DNA of 64,000 bases from Ananas comosus (GCF_001540865.1 NC_033641.1:825139-889138), one strand, 5' to 3'; positions 11,256 through 22,375 are shown, counted from the first letter of the stretch. Program-made: numbers and translations. The notes: generated from the letters alone by a model not told the origin.

Positions 11256-12807
11256 GTTTTTAAAAAATATTATAATAAAAGATCATAAAGAATTTTTCCG
11301 ACACAACAAACTTAGGCCCAAACCTTCTATCCAATCCAACCCAAACTCTTTTAAGACATGGTTTCGTCTGCTTCTGCTTCTGCTTTCAATAGTAGCCATA
11401 TTCAGTATAACGTTAACCGGCCGGCGAACAAGATTTCGATGAATTAGAAAAGTTACTGGAATGATACTACAGTTAAAATGAATCATTCCCACATAGAGAT
11501 CAACTATATTACCTCCACTACCTATCGAATAGAGTATCTGAATCTCTTTTTTTCTTTTTCTTTTTTTTTTTTTGAGAGAGAGATAGGTAGCACGCTATCC
11601 GCTTCGTTTATTTTATTTAGAAATAAATTTAGCTAAAAGTGTGAATCAACTAGGATTCGAACTTAGGTCTCGGGTACCAATCACCAAGCCCAGATGAGAA
11701 CTTGGCATATTTACGATCCCATATGAGAACGTCTTAAGCATGTTGAGACCTGATCTCTCATATTTGAACTATTTAATAAATAAATTTTGTGATTTTTTAA
11801 TATCATTTGTCTAGAAATCGAAAGAATTTAAAATCAACAAGTAAAAATAAAAATCTCACAAAAAGTTATGATGTAGCATTAAAATTTTTGATGAGAGATA
11901 TTGATCTTATTGTAGATAGTACAAAAAAAAATTTATCAAAATTTCATTTAATTTAAATACTTCTACACCGTTAAACTTATAAAGGGCACACATCAATCAT
12001 TAAAAATTATTAATTTTGAATCATTTCGTTCATTAGATAAATAATATTAAAAATTTGTAAAAGTTATTTTATAAATACTTCAAATATGTTAGATCAAATC
12101 TAATGAAGCTGATCGTCGATCCAAAAATTTCATAATCCAAAACCACTTAGAAATAAAAAGGCCTCCATGGGACTTTTTTTTTTTTTTTTTTTTTAACCAA
12201 TAAAAAAGAAGAAACCTTGACATTCACTCATCAATGTGTGATTGTTTTGTATGGAATATTTGGATGTGTCCAACAAAAAGTCACATGGGATGTAGGATAT
12301 TTTTTTTGAAAAAACAAAAAGAAAAAAAAAGGAGGGGCCCATTAACAATTATCTCCTTAATTTGTACTCTTTTGTGGCAGAAAGTACAAACCTAGTAGAC
12401 CCGGTCCATACACCACAGCTGTAGACCACGAATAATTTGTAGTCTTTAGTATTTTTGTTTTCCAGATGTTTTATCCAAAAAAAAAACAAAAACTACATTT
12501 AAAAAATATATTTTAAATAAAAATTATTGGCCAAAATTATTTTTTTAAAAAATAAGTTTTTACACTTTTTGAAAGGACCAAATAATCCCTAGAAAACCAC
12601 TATTAAAGGGGTCAAAGAAAATAAATAAATAAATAAATAAATAAATTATTATAGAAAATGATGTCTCTCTCTCTCCGCTTTAATTGCCGCATTTCCCGCT
12701 CAATCCGTTGCTTTTTTTTTGTTCTCTTTATAATTAATTATTTATTTATTTATTTATTGGTCAGAGTGAAGCATTAATTATTAAATAATTAATTAATTAA
12801 TAGAAAA
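11256..12807. other. Intergenic, nothing recognised
   Basis: AT-rich, with (AATA)n and poly(T) tracts. No exon, RNA gene or clear element boundary was seen. Confidence 0.5.
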
Positions 12808-13142
12808 GTTTTAAATATTATTTCTGTGTTTTCGTATTTTTTTCACTTTTTCAATTTCGTACCTGTGGTTTAAAGTGTATTAATTAAGTATCCCGTGATT
12901 TCATTTTTCTTTTTTTATTATCTCTTTCGCTAAGTTTTTTCGTTAAATTAGTGGTAAAGTTAAAACTAAAAAGTACTAAAGTGAATATTCGATAAACCTA
13001 AGTTGGGTATCTGAAGTTTTTTGTATATAATTTAACGAAATATTAACGAAAAAGCTAACGAAAAGAGAAAAATAAAATCACATGTTACTAAGTTGATGCA
13101 CTTTAAACTGCAGGATACTAAAGTGAAAAGTATTTGAAGTTC
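12808..13142. mobile_element. MITE, AAACCACAGG family, copy 2
   Basis: Left end CCTGTGGTTTAAAGTGTAT, right end ATGCACTTTAAACTGCAGG and ATACTAAAGTGAAAAG in inverse order; the inner part contains the family's ACGAAATATTAACGAAAAAGC segment. Confidence 0.65.
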
Positions 13143-13665
13143 GCCGTTAATTAATTAATTAATATAAAGACGACATTAAATAAAAAGTAAATAATAATAA
13201 AGTGAGGGACATTTGTCTCAAAACGCATGTTACGCAACATTAATTATTAATGGCCAATTTGCATAAAAAATCCACTTATTTTGGGCTTTTGCAAAATCGG
13301 GTCACCTTTTTCGTTTTTGCAGATTCGGTCCGCTTTTTCAGCAAACTGACCAAAATACCCTTATTACTTTTTCTCTTTCCTCTTTCTCTCTCCTCTTCGT
13401 TCTCTCGTTCTTTTTTTTTTCCGCCGAAAAAAAAAACGAAGGCCAGGCGGGGGCGCTGCCGGAGCTAGGCGGGTTCTTCTTCTTCTTCTTCTTCCTGCAG
13501 GAGCAATATTTTTTTTCTCTTTTTCTTTTCCTTCTTCTCTTCCTCTTGCTGGAGCACTTTTTTTTTTTTCCCCTCTTCTTCTTCTTCTTCTTCTTCTTCT
13601 TCTTCCTCCTGTAAGAGCACGGGGCATGCCACGGCGACTTCCGACCTCGCCACGGAGCCCGACCG

Positions 13666-13743
13666 CTCGACTCCGACGCCCCGCTCAAGCCGGGGAAGCT
13701 CTACTTCCTCGTCGACCTCCCCTGCGCCGACCCCGAGGCCGAC
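13666..13743 (+). pseudogene. PADRE/DUF4228-like fragment, copy 1, inside the Pack-MULE
   Basis: The plus strand encodes LKPGKLYFLVDLP preceded by LDSDAP, which resembles the C-terminal part of plant PADRE (DUF4228) domain proteins, where an L-R/K-P-G-x-L/x-YFL motif is typical. Only about 26 residues are present and there is no start, stop or intact domain. A second copy follows 164 bp later in another frame. Confidence 0.5.
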
Positions 13744-13829
13744 CACCGCCGTGCGCCCGCCGGCGCCGGCGCCGCGCGTTCCTACTAGTTGCCCAAGGAA
13801 GGCCGCGCGTCGGACTCCGAGCCCGACCG

Positions 13830-13910
13830 CTCGACCTCGACGCCCTGCTCAAGCCGGGGAAGCTCTACTTTCTCGTCGACCTCCCCCGCGCCGACCCCGA
13901 GCCCGACCAC
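13830..13910 (+). pseudogene. PADRE/DUF4228-like fragment, copy 2, inside the Pack-MULE
   Basis: Same motif as the preceding copy (LKPGKLYFLVDLP), here preceded by LDLDAL and followed by RADPEPDHCR. The two copies differ by a few bases, so the capture was duplicated within the element or captured from a tandem pair. Confidence 0.5.
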
Positions 13911-13920
13911 TGTCGCGTGA

Positions 13921-14022
13921 TTTCACCATTACACTATTAATGATGTAATGGTTACACCATTTTCACCATTTTTCACCATTAATGGTGAAAATGGTGTAAC
14001 CATTACACCATTAATGGTGCAC
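13921..14022. repeat. Nested palindromes flanking the GC-rich interior, left block
   Basis: Iterated CACCATTAATGGTG and TGTAATGGTTACACCATT units that pair with each other and with the right block at 15168-15286. They mark a sharp change from the AT-rich repeats to the captured GC-rich core. Confidence 0.75.
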
Positions 14023-14154
14023 CACCGCCCCCGCCTCTTCCCAAGCTGCCACAAATCCAACAACAACAGCAGCAGCCGCCCAACTGGCCGGTGCACGCGG
14101 GCCGGACGACGTGGTGGAGGAGGGGCGGCGCGGGGCCGGAGCTGGAGCGGGAGC

Positions 14155-14260
14155 GGAAGAGGGCGCGCGCGGGGAGGGCGACGTCGTCGTCGCACACGGC
14201 GACGGCGCGGGTGCGGATGGCGCCGCGGGGGAGGAAGCGGGCGTTGAGGGACCGGTCGGC
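14155..14260 (-). pseudogene. GT64 (exostosin-like) glycosyltransferase fragment inside the Pack-MULE
   Basis: The minus strand encodes SLNARFLPRGAIRTRAVAVC followed by DDDVALP. This is the SLN-RF-P...T-AV---DDDV signature around the DxD nucleotide-sugar site of plant GT64 proteins. About 35 residues are preserved. The fragment joins the PPR fragment upstream in a different frame, so the junction is a capture boundary, not a fused domain protein. Confidence 0.55.
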
Positions 14261-14329
14261 GCTGCGGTGGAGGGCGACGCCGGGGGCCATGGCCGGGGAT
14301 CGGAGGAGGGCTTCCGGCGTGGCGAACAT

Positions 14330-14575
14330 GGCGTTCGCGCATTTCGCCGAACACGCCGAGGGCGGCGTCCAGGTCCCCCTGCTGCGCGTGCGCGGCGAGC
14401 ATGGCGTTCTCGGTGACGAGGTTGGCGGCGCCCAGCAGCGCGTCGAGCACGCGGCGGGCGTCGGCGACGAGGCCGGCCTTGCCGTAGGCGTCGAGGAGGG
14501 CGGTGGCGACGAAGAGGTCGGCGTCGAGGCCGACGACGAGGGCGTGGGCGTGGGCGCAGCGGGAGAGGTCGAGCG
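14330..14575 (-). pseudogene. Pentatricopeptide-repeat (PPR) fragment inside the Pack-MULE
   Basis: The minus-strand frame reads CAHAHALVVGLDADLFVATA, LLDAYGKAGLVADARRVLD and NAMLAAHAQQGDLDAALGVF. These are consecutive P/L/S-type PPR repeats of the organellar RNA-binding PPR family (lengths about 31-36). Roughly 80 residues are intact, then the frame runs into unrelated sequence near 14330. The open frame carries on upstream and downstream only because the DNA is GC-rich and stop-poor. Confidence 0.75.
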
Positions 14576-14639
14576 CGGCGAGGTCGGCGGCCGCCGCTCC
14601 CGCCCGGCCCGAGGCCCGCCTCCTTCGCATGCTCCGCCC

Positions 14640-15167
14640 CTACCCCGCCTCCTCCACCTCCGTCCTCTTCGCTCCGCCGCGCCTCACCGCGCCCTCCGCG
14701 TCGCGTGCGCGAGCTTCGCGACCCCGTCCACGCCCTCGCCCGCCTCCCCTTCGCCGCCTCCATCCTCGTCGGCGGCCGCCGCGGCCGCTCGAGCCGCCCC
14801 GAGAAGGTGAAGCTCGTCGAGGTGGAGATAGAGGGCACGCTTCGGCGCCCTCACCATCGCGCGGGCACGCTTCGGCGCGCAGGGGCGCCGGCGCACGCTG
14901 CAGCGCGCGCTGCCGCGGGCCCCTGGCGCGCGGGCGGACGCGGCGCGGGGGCACGCTTCGCGCGGGCGCGCTCGGCGCACTCTGCGCAGGGGCACGCTTT
15001 GAGCGGGCGCGCATGGCGCATGCGGTCTGCTTCTTCTTCGTCGTCGACGACGACGATGGTGGAGACGAAGATGGAGAAGACGACTATGGTGGAGAAGACG
15101 AAGATGGTGGAGACGACGATGGTGGAGACGACGACGACGTGGGCGCGCTGCGGCTGCTTCTTCTTCG
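14640..15167. other. GC-rich captured DNA of unknown source inside the Pack-MULE
   Basis: Contains repeated CGGGCACGCTTCGGCGC-type units (about 14835-15010) and a GAAGATGGTGGAGACGACGA-type repeat (about 15050-15140), open in several frames on both strands. I cannot assign any of these frames to a family. Confidence 0.5.
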
Positions 15168-15286
15168 TCGTAATGGTGTAATGGTGCACCATTACACCAT
15201 TAATGGTGTAATGGTGTAATTACACCATTAATGGTGCAATGGTTACAACATTAATGGTGTATGGTGTAATGGTGTACCATTCCGCA
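15168..15286. repeat. Nested palindromes flanking the GC-rich interior, right block
   Basis: Repeated TAATGGTGTAATGGTGCACC and ACACCATTAATGGTGTAATG units, inverse to the block at 13921-14022. Confidence 0.75.
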
Positions 15287-15599
15287 GTCAGCGAAGCTGT
15301 TGAAGCGGCGGCGGTACCCGAGGAGCGCGACGTTCACCTCCTGCGTCTGGAGCAGCACGCTTTATTCTCCCCATTTTGTTTTTTCATCTTTTTTTTTATT
15401 TTTATTTTTCTCCCCATTTTCTCTTTCTCTCATCATCATCATCATCTTCTTGGGTGTTTTTTTTTTTAATTTTTAATTTTTTATTTTAAAGGTTTCTCTG
15501 AGGGGGGCGAGCGCTAAGAAGATCACGCGCGACGTCCTCCTCCAGAAGGTCTCCCACGAGCGTGGAGGACGGTGGCAGCGGAGGAGGAGCCTACGGCGT

Positions 15600-15695
15600 G
15601 GCCGCGGCGCCGGTGCGGGCTAGCCCGGCGGCTGCGTCGCGGAGGCGGTCGACGCTGTCGGCCATGTTCTCGAGGCAATTGCGGACGGGGCCAGA
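15600..15695 (-). pseudogene. Possible pectin methylesterase/invertase inhibitor fragment inside the Pack-MULE
   Basis: The minus strand encodes VRNCLENMADSVDRLRDAAA and then a stop. The spacing C-x-x-x-x-D-x-V-D-x-L is like the Cys-containing helix of the plant PMEI four-helix bundle. The match is short, so another helical protein cannot be excluded. Confidence 0.35.
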
Positions 15696-16100
15696 GCCGG
15701 AGCCGGAGCGGGGGGGACGGCGGCGAGGCGGGCGACGGCGGCGAGGCCGGAAGTCGCCGTGGCGCGCCCCGTGCTCTTACAAGAAGAAGAAGAAGAAGAA
15801 GAAGAAGAAGAAGAATAAGAGGGGAAAAAAAAAGGTGTTCTAGCATGAGGAAGAAGAAGAAAAAGAAAAAGGGAAGAAAAAATTGCTCCGCCTGACCTCC
15901 GCTTTTTTTTTTCCGGCGGAAAAAAAATTAAAAGAACGAGGGAACGAAGAGGAGAGAGAAAAAGGAAATAGAAAAATTTTAAGGGCATTTTGGTCAGTTT
16001 GCTGAAAAAACGGACCGACTCTGCAAAAACGAAAAAGGTGACCCGATTTTGCAAAAGCCCAAAATAAGTGAATTTTTTATGCAAATTGGCCATTATTAAT

Positions 16101-18201
16101 CGTGCTATTTTAATGTAATAATAATAATAACTGTTTTATTTTTTTTAAAAAAATTAAAAGTACAAAAAAATTTATGGAAATGATTTAAACTAGGGAAAAT
16201 TGTTTGTATAATTCTTAAATTTTAATTTATTATAATTTCTGATTCGAACATTTAATATTATATTACTTTTTTGTATTTATAAACTTTTTCTAATTTTTCT
16301 CCTCATATATATTTCAATCCAAATGAGATCGAATAGATAATTCTTTTTTCGCTTAAATATTTTATCTTTTATCTTCGTTCGAGCACAATATAATATGATA
16401 TATGCTTTGTGAATTCCAGTATTATAACAACAAACAAATTCAAAATTCAAAATTCAAAAATTTGAGCTCCTTTTACTTTAACAGCAAATTCAAAATATTT
16501 TAAAATCTTTTACAAAAATTCAATATATAAAACAAAAAGTCTTTTACAAAAATTCAATATATAAAACACAAAGTCTTTTACAAAAAATTTTCACTTTGGC
16601 TTCTTAATTTTGTAATATTTTAATTTTTTACTAGCGATTTTTTTTTTTATAATTTTTAAAAAATTGAAGGAAGCCATGGCCATCATTACCTTCTGAAAAG
16701 TTCCGTCTATGGACACCGCAATAAAAACTCTAAATTATATTAAATTATATAAAATAACTGTTTATTTTCAAAAATTTAAATTATCAATAATATTTTCAAT
16801 ACTTATATTCAGCACTGTTTTTCATGTCTAAGCTCGAGATAATTTGATAGACTAAAGACGTGAACTTAATTAAATTAGAAAAAATTAAATAACGTGGGTA
16901 TTGGCCGGACTCGAACTCAGAAATACTCAGAACCTTCTATTCTGACACTATGTTAAATTATATGAAATAATTATTTATTTTTAAAATCTGGAATTGTCAT
17001 AAAATAATTTTTTTGATATTTATATTTAGTAAAATGTACCTAAAAATGATGTTGGTTTGGTGTGGAAATTGTACAATCCTTGAAAGGGTGGTTGGTGGAT
17101 GTTTTGGTGAAATTTTACTTTTGTACTTGTAACCACAAAAGTGGGAGGGACAACATTATTTTGGCATGCATCTTGTAAAATGTTTAAATTTTGTGTCACA
17201 AGCCAAATAATAATTTCATTTCCCCACTTACATGATGTACCCAAGAATGTAGCTTAGTAGAATAATTACTTCTTTGTTGTCCATCAATTCGTGCATTTAT
17301 TAATGTGTCATATGCAGATTGATTTGTACAGTACAAATTAATATGTTAATATAGTGTAGAGTTAGTATACTTTCGAAAGTATACGAGAGTTGATGTTTCT
17401 GACTTTTTTGGCCCTTAGATCAAAAATTGTACGGCTTGGATGATAGCGATCCTCCCCTAGGGTTGAGTGATCCGCATAGGATAATAATATTAATTCAAAG
17501 ATTAGAAATGATTAAAGAAGTTGATTTAAGGGCCAAAAAGTCGAAAGTATCAACTCATTTATATTTCAGATTTTAGGGCATGCTCACAATTGGAATGGAA
17601 GTAAAATATAAAATTAGATTGTGTTGGAATGAAAAATAGAACAACGAATCATCCAAAAAAATTTGGTTTATTATTGGAATGAAGATCGAAATAGACTACT
17701 AAGATATTTATAATTTTGATAGAGGGGTTACGGTTAAGTGAGAGGAGAGCGGTTAAGTGAGAGGAGAGCGATCAAGGATCAAGGGAGAGGAGAGGGAGAT
17801 GTTTGTGACAGAAGATCTTGAATAGCTTATTTTGAAATGGATCGATTCGGGATTCAAACATGTATTAAACCGTAAATAAATTAGGTTATTTTCATTTCAG
17901 AGTGGATTAAGAATTGAAGTTCAATTTTTGTAAAACAAACAAAAACTATTAAAATCAGTGAATCTCATTTCGATTATATAGTCTAAAATAGATAAGCTAG
18001 GCGACAAGCCCTTACTACAGGTTGTGATCCAACTATTTATATGAAATGAGGGGTACATATATGTATATGAGAGTTGGTGATAGTTTTTTAAGATGCGTAA
18101 TAAGATCAATCAATGCGCAATAGTTTTATTCACACTGAATCTGCAGAGAATCGTCAATCTATCTAGATAATAAAAATAAAAATAATAAAAAGGAGAGTAT
18201 G

Positions 18202-18248
<47 letters not shown>

Positions 18249-18747
18249 AAACAAACAAATTAGCAGAGTTGCTTCATTCCAATAGAGGAAATTTCCAATT
18301 TAACTTAACATTGCACAATTCTATATCCATTCTCCACTCTCATTTGTGGGAGCTAGCTACAAAACTACCAAACCCAAAATCACACCCAAACACACCTAAA
18401 AATTACACACACACACACAAAGCCACCTCCATACTCTTTATAGAAGAGGAGAAAATGCATAGAATTTATCCGAACTACGAATTATTTTGAACCACCTATC
18501 CAATATTTCAATCTATCTGATTTAAGTTAATCGACGACACTTTAACTTTAAATTTTAAAGTCCATGTATCGTTGACTGACTCAAATTAAATAAATTAAAA
18601 TTTTGAAAGATTAAATAGTCGGCTCAAAATAGTCTATAGTTCAGATAAGTTCTGTAGCACAAATTACAAAGAACCCTCTTAACTTCTCACTAATTAGTAA
18701 ATCACTACTACATATTATATGTATGTGTATAGGTATAGTAGTAGATA
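16101..18747. other. Intergenic, no protein gene seen
   Basis: AT-rich. It contains a three-unit tandem of about 34 bp at 16501-16585 (CTTTTACAAAAATTCAATAT), two AGTGAGAGGAGAGCG units near 17735-17770 and a 39-bp poly(A) at 18208-18246. No transposon ends were clear. Confidence 0.5.
18208..18246. repeat. Poly(A) tract
   Basis: An uninterrupted A run of about 39 bases with AAT-rich sequence before it; it could be a retroelement tail or simple slippage. Confidence 0.9.
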
Positions 18748-19185
18748 TTAGCAGTGCACCTTGGTGCTTATGACTGGGAAATCCTGGGGAGTCATCCATG
18801 CGTAGGTGAACCGCACCGGGGCGGCGGCGGCGCCGACGGCGTCGGCGGGGGGGAGGGTGCGGCCGCCGGCGACGACGCAGTCCTCGCCGCCGTCGCCGTC
18901 GAGCGGCCGGATGGCGGCGGTGTCGACGGGCTCGACGCTGCTGAGGCCGAAGCAGCGCAGCACCACCGCCGACTGCGCGCACCCGCGGCAGCGGTTCTGC
19001 ACTGCCACCGCGTACTCCGCCTTCCCCTCCACCACCCGCCCCGTCGGCCGCTGCGTTACGACGATGTCCGCCGGCCCGCCGCACTGCTGCCGCGACGGGG
19101 CAGGGCGGAGGGCGGAGGATAAGGAGACGAGAAGAATCAACTGCAGCAGCAGAAACAGAGAGAGAAAAACTCTTCTAGTCGCCAT
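18748..19185 (-). CDS. TPD1-like secreted protein, intronless, 145 aa
   Basis: Start at 19185 (context AACAATGGC, and the signal peptide begins right after it); an in-frame Met six codons upstream is less likely. Residues 1-25 are a signal peptide. The mature protein has all six family cysteines: C35, C66, C69, C78, C103 and C145. They sit in QQCGGPADIVVTQ, NRCRGCA, VVLRCFGLSSVEPVD, EDCV and a terminal VHC, with FTYAWMTPQDFPV before the end. This is the monocot TPD1-like pattern. The coding DNA is very GC-rich against AT-rich flanks, usual for monocot single-exon genes. A minus-strand CTATAAAT box near 19353-19345 and a GA tract at 19292-19259 precede it. It lies 10.6 kb from the other TPD1-like gene, same strand. 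Confidence 0.85.
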   Translation of the reverse strand: MATRRVFLSLFLLLQLILLVSLSSALRPAPSRQQCGGPADIVVTQRPTGRVVEGKAEYAVAVQNRCRGCAQSAVVLRCFGLSSVEPVDTAAIRPLDGDGGEDCVVAGGRTLPPADAVGAAAAPVRFTYAWMTPQDFPVISTKVHC

Positions 19186-19254
19186 TGTTAATAAGAACAG
19201 CACTTCTGCAACAGCTCTATTTTCTTTAGTTTTTTATCAACCTCTCTACCCCTT

Positions 19255-19258
<4 letters not shown>

Positions 19259-19293
<35 letters not shown>

Positions 19294-19353
19294 TTGAGAC
19301 TTGGAATTTTGTGATGTGAGAGAGGGGGGTTGGGGATCTTGTGCATTTATAGT
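19259..19353 (-). promoter_or_regulatory. Core promoter and GA-tract leader of the second TPD1-like gene
   Basis: Minus-strand CACTATAAATGCAC near 19355-19342 is a good TATA box about 160 bp before the ATG; the GA tract (plus-strand CT, 19259-19292) would lie in the 5' UTR. Confidence 0.55.
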
Positions 19354-19839
19354 GGAAGTTCATAGGAGTTTGGATTTGATGGAATATTATTAGTGTTGGT
19401 CGATAAAATATTATTTAAATAGTATGATTGTTATTATGAGTTTACTATATTAAAATTTTCTCAACGGCTTTACTTTACAGCATAATTATAATAAAATTAT
19501 TTTTTTTTTGTTTTTTATTATATTTTTTTATTTATAGGCTCTAAACAGATTTTTGTTTATGTTTTTAGTAATAATAGTATGTAGTATTATTGATATTTAG
19601 TTAAAAAAAAGTTTGGGCATTTTAGGAAAGGGGTTCCAGTTAGTTTAGTTTAGTTTCTCTCTCTAGCTCTCTCTTTGGGAGAGGGTGGTTTATTGGTTAA
19701 TTAGACTCTGTGTAATGAGAGATTATATATAGGATTTGGTTAGTTTAGCTTTTATTTTTGGTTTTAGCAATAACAATATTTAGAATAATAATTAATAAAA
19801 AAATTGAGTCATAAAAGCAGAAACTTCAATTTGATTTTC

Positions 19840-19928
19840 GTTGTTTGCAAGGAAAGGATTTTAATTTAACTTTTTTTTGTTTTTCGTTGTTTGCAAGGAA
19901 AGGATTTTAATTAAACTTTTTTTTGTTG
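19840..19928. repeat. Two-copy tandem repeat, unit about 47 bp
   Basis: TTTCGTTGTTTGCAAGGAAA followed by GGATTTTAATT(T/A)AACTTTTTTTTG occurs twice in a row. Confidence 0.85.
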
Positions 19929-20008
19929 TAAAATATATTTTATTGTAACAGTTTTGGCCGTTGTGATAATGCAAATTCTATTGTCTAGTCATTTATTATC
20001 ATAACAAT

Positions 20009-20776
20009 TAGGGATGCAAACGGGGCGGATCTGGGGCGGGAGCCCCGCCCCGCCTCCCATCCCGACTACAAAAGCTCCGCCCGACCTCCCGCCCCGAATT
20101 CGTGACGGGTTAAAAAATATATCCCATAATCTGTCCCACCTCGTACCCCGCCAACTAATATTTTTTATAAAATTATAATATTATTAATATTTTATAAAAT
20201 ATAAAATAATAATTTTTAATAATATTATATATATAATTTAACAATATCAGTTATAAAAATAAAAAATATCAATCACAATTCAAAATAAAATTCAAAAGTT
20301 TCAAATACAGAAGAGAGTACTAAGACTTAGTTTGGGATTGAGGTCTATTTAACGCTATTAGATAAAATGGAGTTGAGGAAAAAGCATATAAGGGTATGCT
20401 CGGAACGCAATATTACGTACGGAAACAAACATAATATTTTTCCAACGTACTTTCTCACCGCACGTAACGCAATCTCCCCGCAATCCCAAACGAAGCCTAA
20501 CTTATTTGTATTTTGAACTTTTTTTTGTAAATACATTATTTTTTAAGAATACTTTTTAAAAATATAAATAATTTTCGGGGTGGATTCGGAGCGGGTCATG
20601 ACGGGACGGATTCGGGACGGGTCAAAATTTCTTCCGTTTTCTACTCCGAATCCGTCTCGGATCGTAAAATTTACCCCGTTTTTCTCTCTGAATTTGTTTA
20701 TTTTCTCCCATTTACTATCCTCGTTGGGGCGGATCGGGATGGGAGCTCCACCAATCCAGATCCGTTTGCATCCCTA
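20009..20776. mobile_element. hAT-like non-autonomous element with GC-rich ends
   Basis: The 15-bp ends TAGGGATGCAAACGG are perfect inverted repeats (20009-20023 and 20762-20776). The flanks ATAACAAT and ATGACAAT form an 8-bp target duplication with one mismatch, the length expected for hAT. The outer parts are rich in GGGGCGGAT / ATCCGCCCC motifs and the centre is AT-rich. No transposase. Confidence 0.7.
20330..20505. mobile_element. MITE nested within the hAT-like element
   Basis: TTAGTTTGGGATTGAGG on the left faces GCAATCCCAAACGAAGCCTAA on the right. The TTA-flanked, GTTTGGGATTG-type ends suggest a PIF/Harbinger-type MITE. Exact ends are uncertain. Confidence 0.45.
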
Positions 20777-22081
20777 ATGACAATCCTTATTAGTTTGTTG
20801 CAAAAAAAGGTTTTACTACAAACAATAGTTATCGATTACAACAGTATATACTATTAGAAAAGAATGAATTTCTAATAGTGTTACCATGAAAACCAGTAAA
20901 GCATAATATTACTTCTTTTAATTTTTCTGTAATTAAAAATGTACGATTAAACTAATGAATAATATTTTAGATTTATATAACACTACACCATACCGTAGGG
21001 ACAACTGGTCGAACTAACCAATTGAATACCTTTTAATGAACAAGCAAATTAGATTGCTTATGTAGTACAAACTTTGCACATGGAGTTAACCACCACTTTT
21101 AGTAGGACAATAAGGACTCTATTTTCTCAATTTATGAAGCCCCATGAGAGCATACATAATATCACATCACTTAATGTGAATGCACTAAGTTGAGCTCCTT
21201 TGAATAATGAGAGGGTATTAGGGCATTGCATGAATAATGGGCCCCTACAATAAGAATATAACCTATGAGCTATGCACACAATTGTGGATTGTTATTGGTT
21301 GGTTAGGTGGAGTCACATGGCATGTGGGGGTGACATGCCCCATGTTTTGGACTTTATGGAGGAGCTCATTTTCTTGTGATGCATGTGAGGGTGAGTGGAA
21401 GTATGTGTTTTTTTTTTTTCTTTTTGTTTTATAAATGTGGGCCATAGAATTAATAATTTAGATGTAGACCATGGATTTTAATGTAGTAAAAAGCTCATGT
21501 GATAGGGAGTAATGGGCATGTAAAAACTAGCCCTTTTCTGTGGTTCAACTCAAGCTCGTTGTGTTTGGATATTAGAATAAATTATTAAAGAATTATTTAT
21601 TTTGTATAAGAACTTTTAACTGTAGTTGTAAATAAGAAGTTACCTATGATTTGGTAGAATAATATTACTTCGCTTACAAGATAATTTATTTTACTCTGTA
21701 ATAATGACTTGAAGTTGGATTATTATGTTTTATTCTAAATATTTGATCATATTCTTTATAATTCTTAAGTAAACTAAAATAATATACCGAATAAGATATT
21801 CATGCATTCAGATAGGACCTTACTGTTTGATTGGGAGATTTTTTTTTTTTTTAAGATATCTATTCTTTGGCAGAATCCTAGTTTCACATGCTTTTCTTAT
21901 CCTATATTGAATACGATAGGGACATAGATTGAAGCAACAGGGAGACAATGGAGGCTAGGGGCTAAGGGGCTTGAAAGAAACCTCAATAGGAAGCTCCTCA
22001 TAGGCACCCTCAATGACACCTTGTCGAGGAAACCCAATTCGCCACCATAGTATGTGCCAGTTTTGTCTCTATCTAAAAATT

Positions 22082-22375
22082 AGGGTAAACTTCAAATACC
22101 CCACGTGGTTTCACTAAAGTAAATATTCGATAAACCTAGGTAGGGTATCTGAAGTTTTTTATATATAATTTAATGAAATATTAACATAGAAGCCAATGAA
22201 AAGAGAAAGATGAAACCACATGGTACTAAATTGATGCACTTTAAATCACAGGATACTAAAGTGAGAAAGTATGAAACCACAGGGTACTAAAATGATACAC
22301 TTTAAACCATATGGTACTAAAGTTAAAAAGTGCGAAACCATAGAGGTAGTATTTAAAGTTTTCTCTAAAACTTAT
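22082..22375. mobile_element. MITE, AAACCACAGG family, copy 3 (rearranged)
   Basis: Starts with CTTCAAATACCCCACGTGG and ends with AAAGTGCGAAACCATAGAGG. The right half is partly duplicated: the ACTAAA...CACTTTAAA...ACTAAAGT unit occurs twice. Confidence 0.65.

Larger units (their letters stand above)
13252..16091. mobile_element. Pack-MULE: Mutator-type element with long TIRs and captured gene fragments
   Basis: The ends are long inverted repeats (about 13252-13655 and 15745-16091) beginning GGCCAATTTGCATAAAAAAT. They continue through TTTTGCAAAATCGGGTCACC, TTCTTC/GAAGAA tracts and GAGCACGGGGC...GGCGACTTCCG. A perfect 9-bp direct repeat ATTATTAAT flanks the element (13243-13251 and 16092-16100), the hallmark size for Mutator superfamily insertion. 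No MURA-like transposase is seen. The interior is strikingly GC-rich compared with the AT-rich flanks and contains coding pieces of several unrelated host genes in both orientations. This is the definition of a Pack-MULE. A degenerate end of the same family lies at about 36590-36690. Confidence 0.85.

Noticed and set aside
13338..13746. Long Lys/Glu-rich open frames on the minus strand
   Set aside because: They are translations of the TTC-repeat tracts in the MULE terminal inverted repeat; frames are open on several phases and have no domain.
13464..15219. Overlapping long Ala/Arg/Pro-rich open frames on both strands
   Set aside because: Stop codons are rare in such GC-rich DNA; only short stretches show family motifs, and these lie in different frames, so there is no intact gene.
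18754..19297. Plus-strand open frames opposite the second TPD1-like gene
   Set aside because: They are antisense to a clear signal-peptide protein with conserved cysteines; GC-rich coding DNA keeps the opposite strand open.
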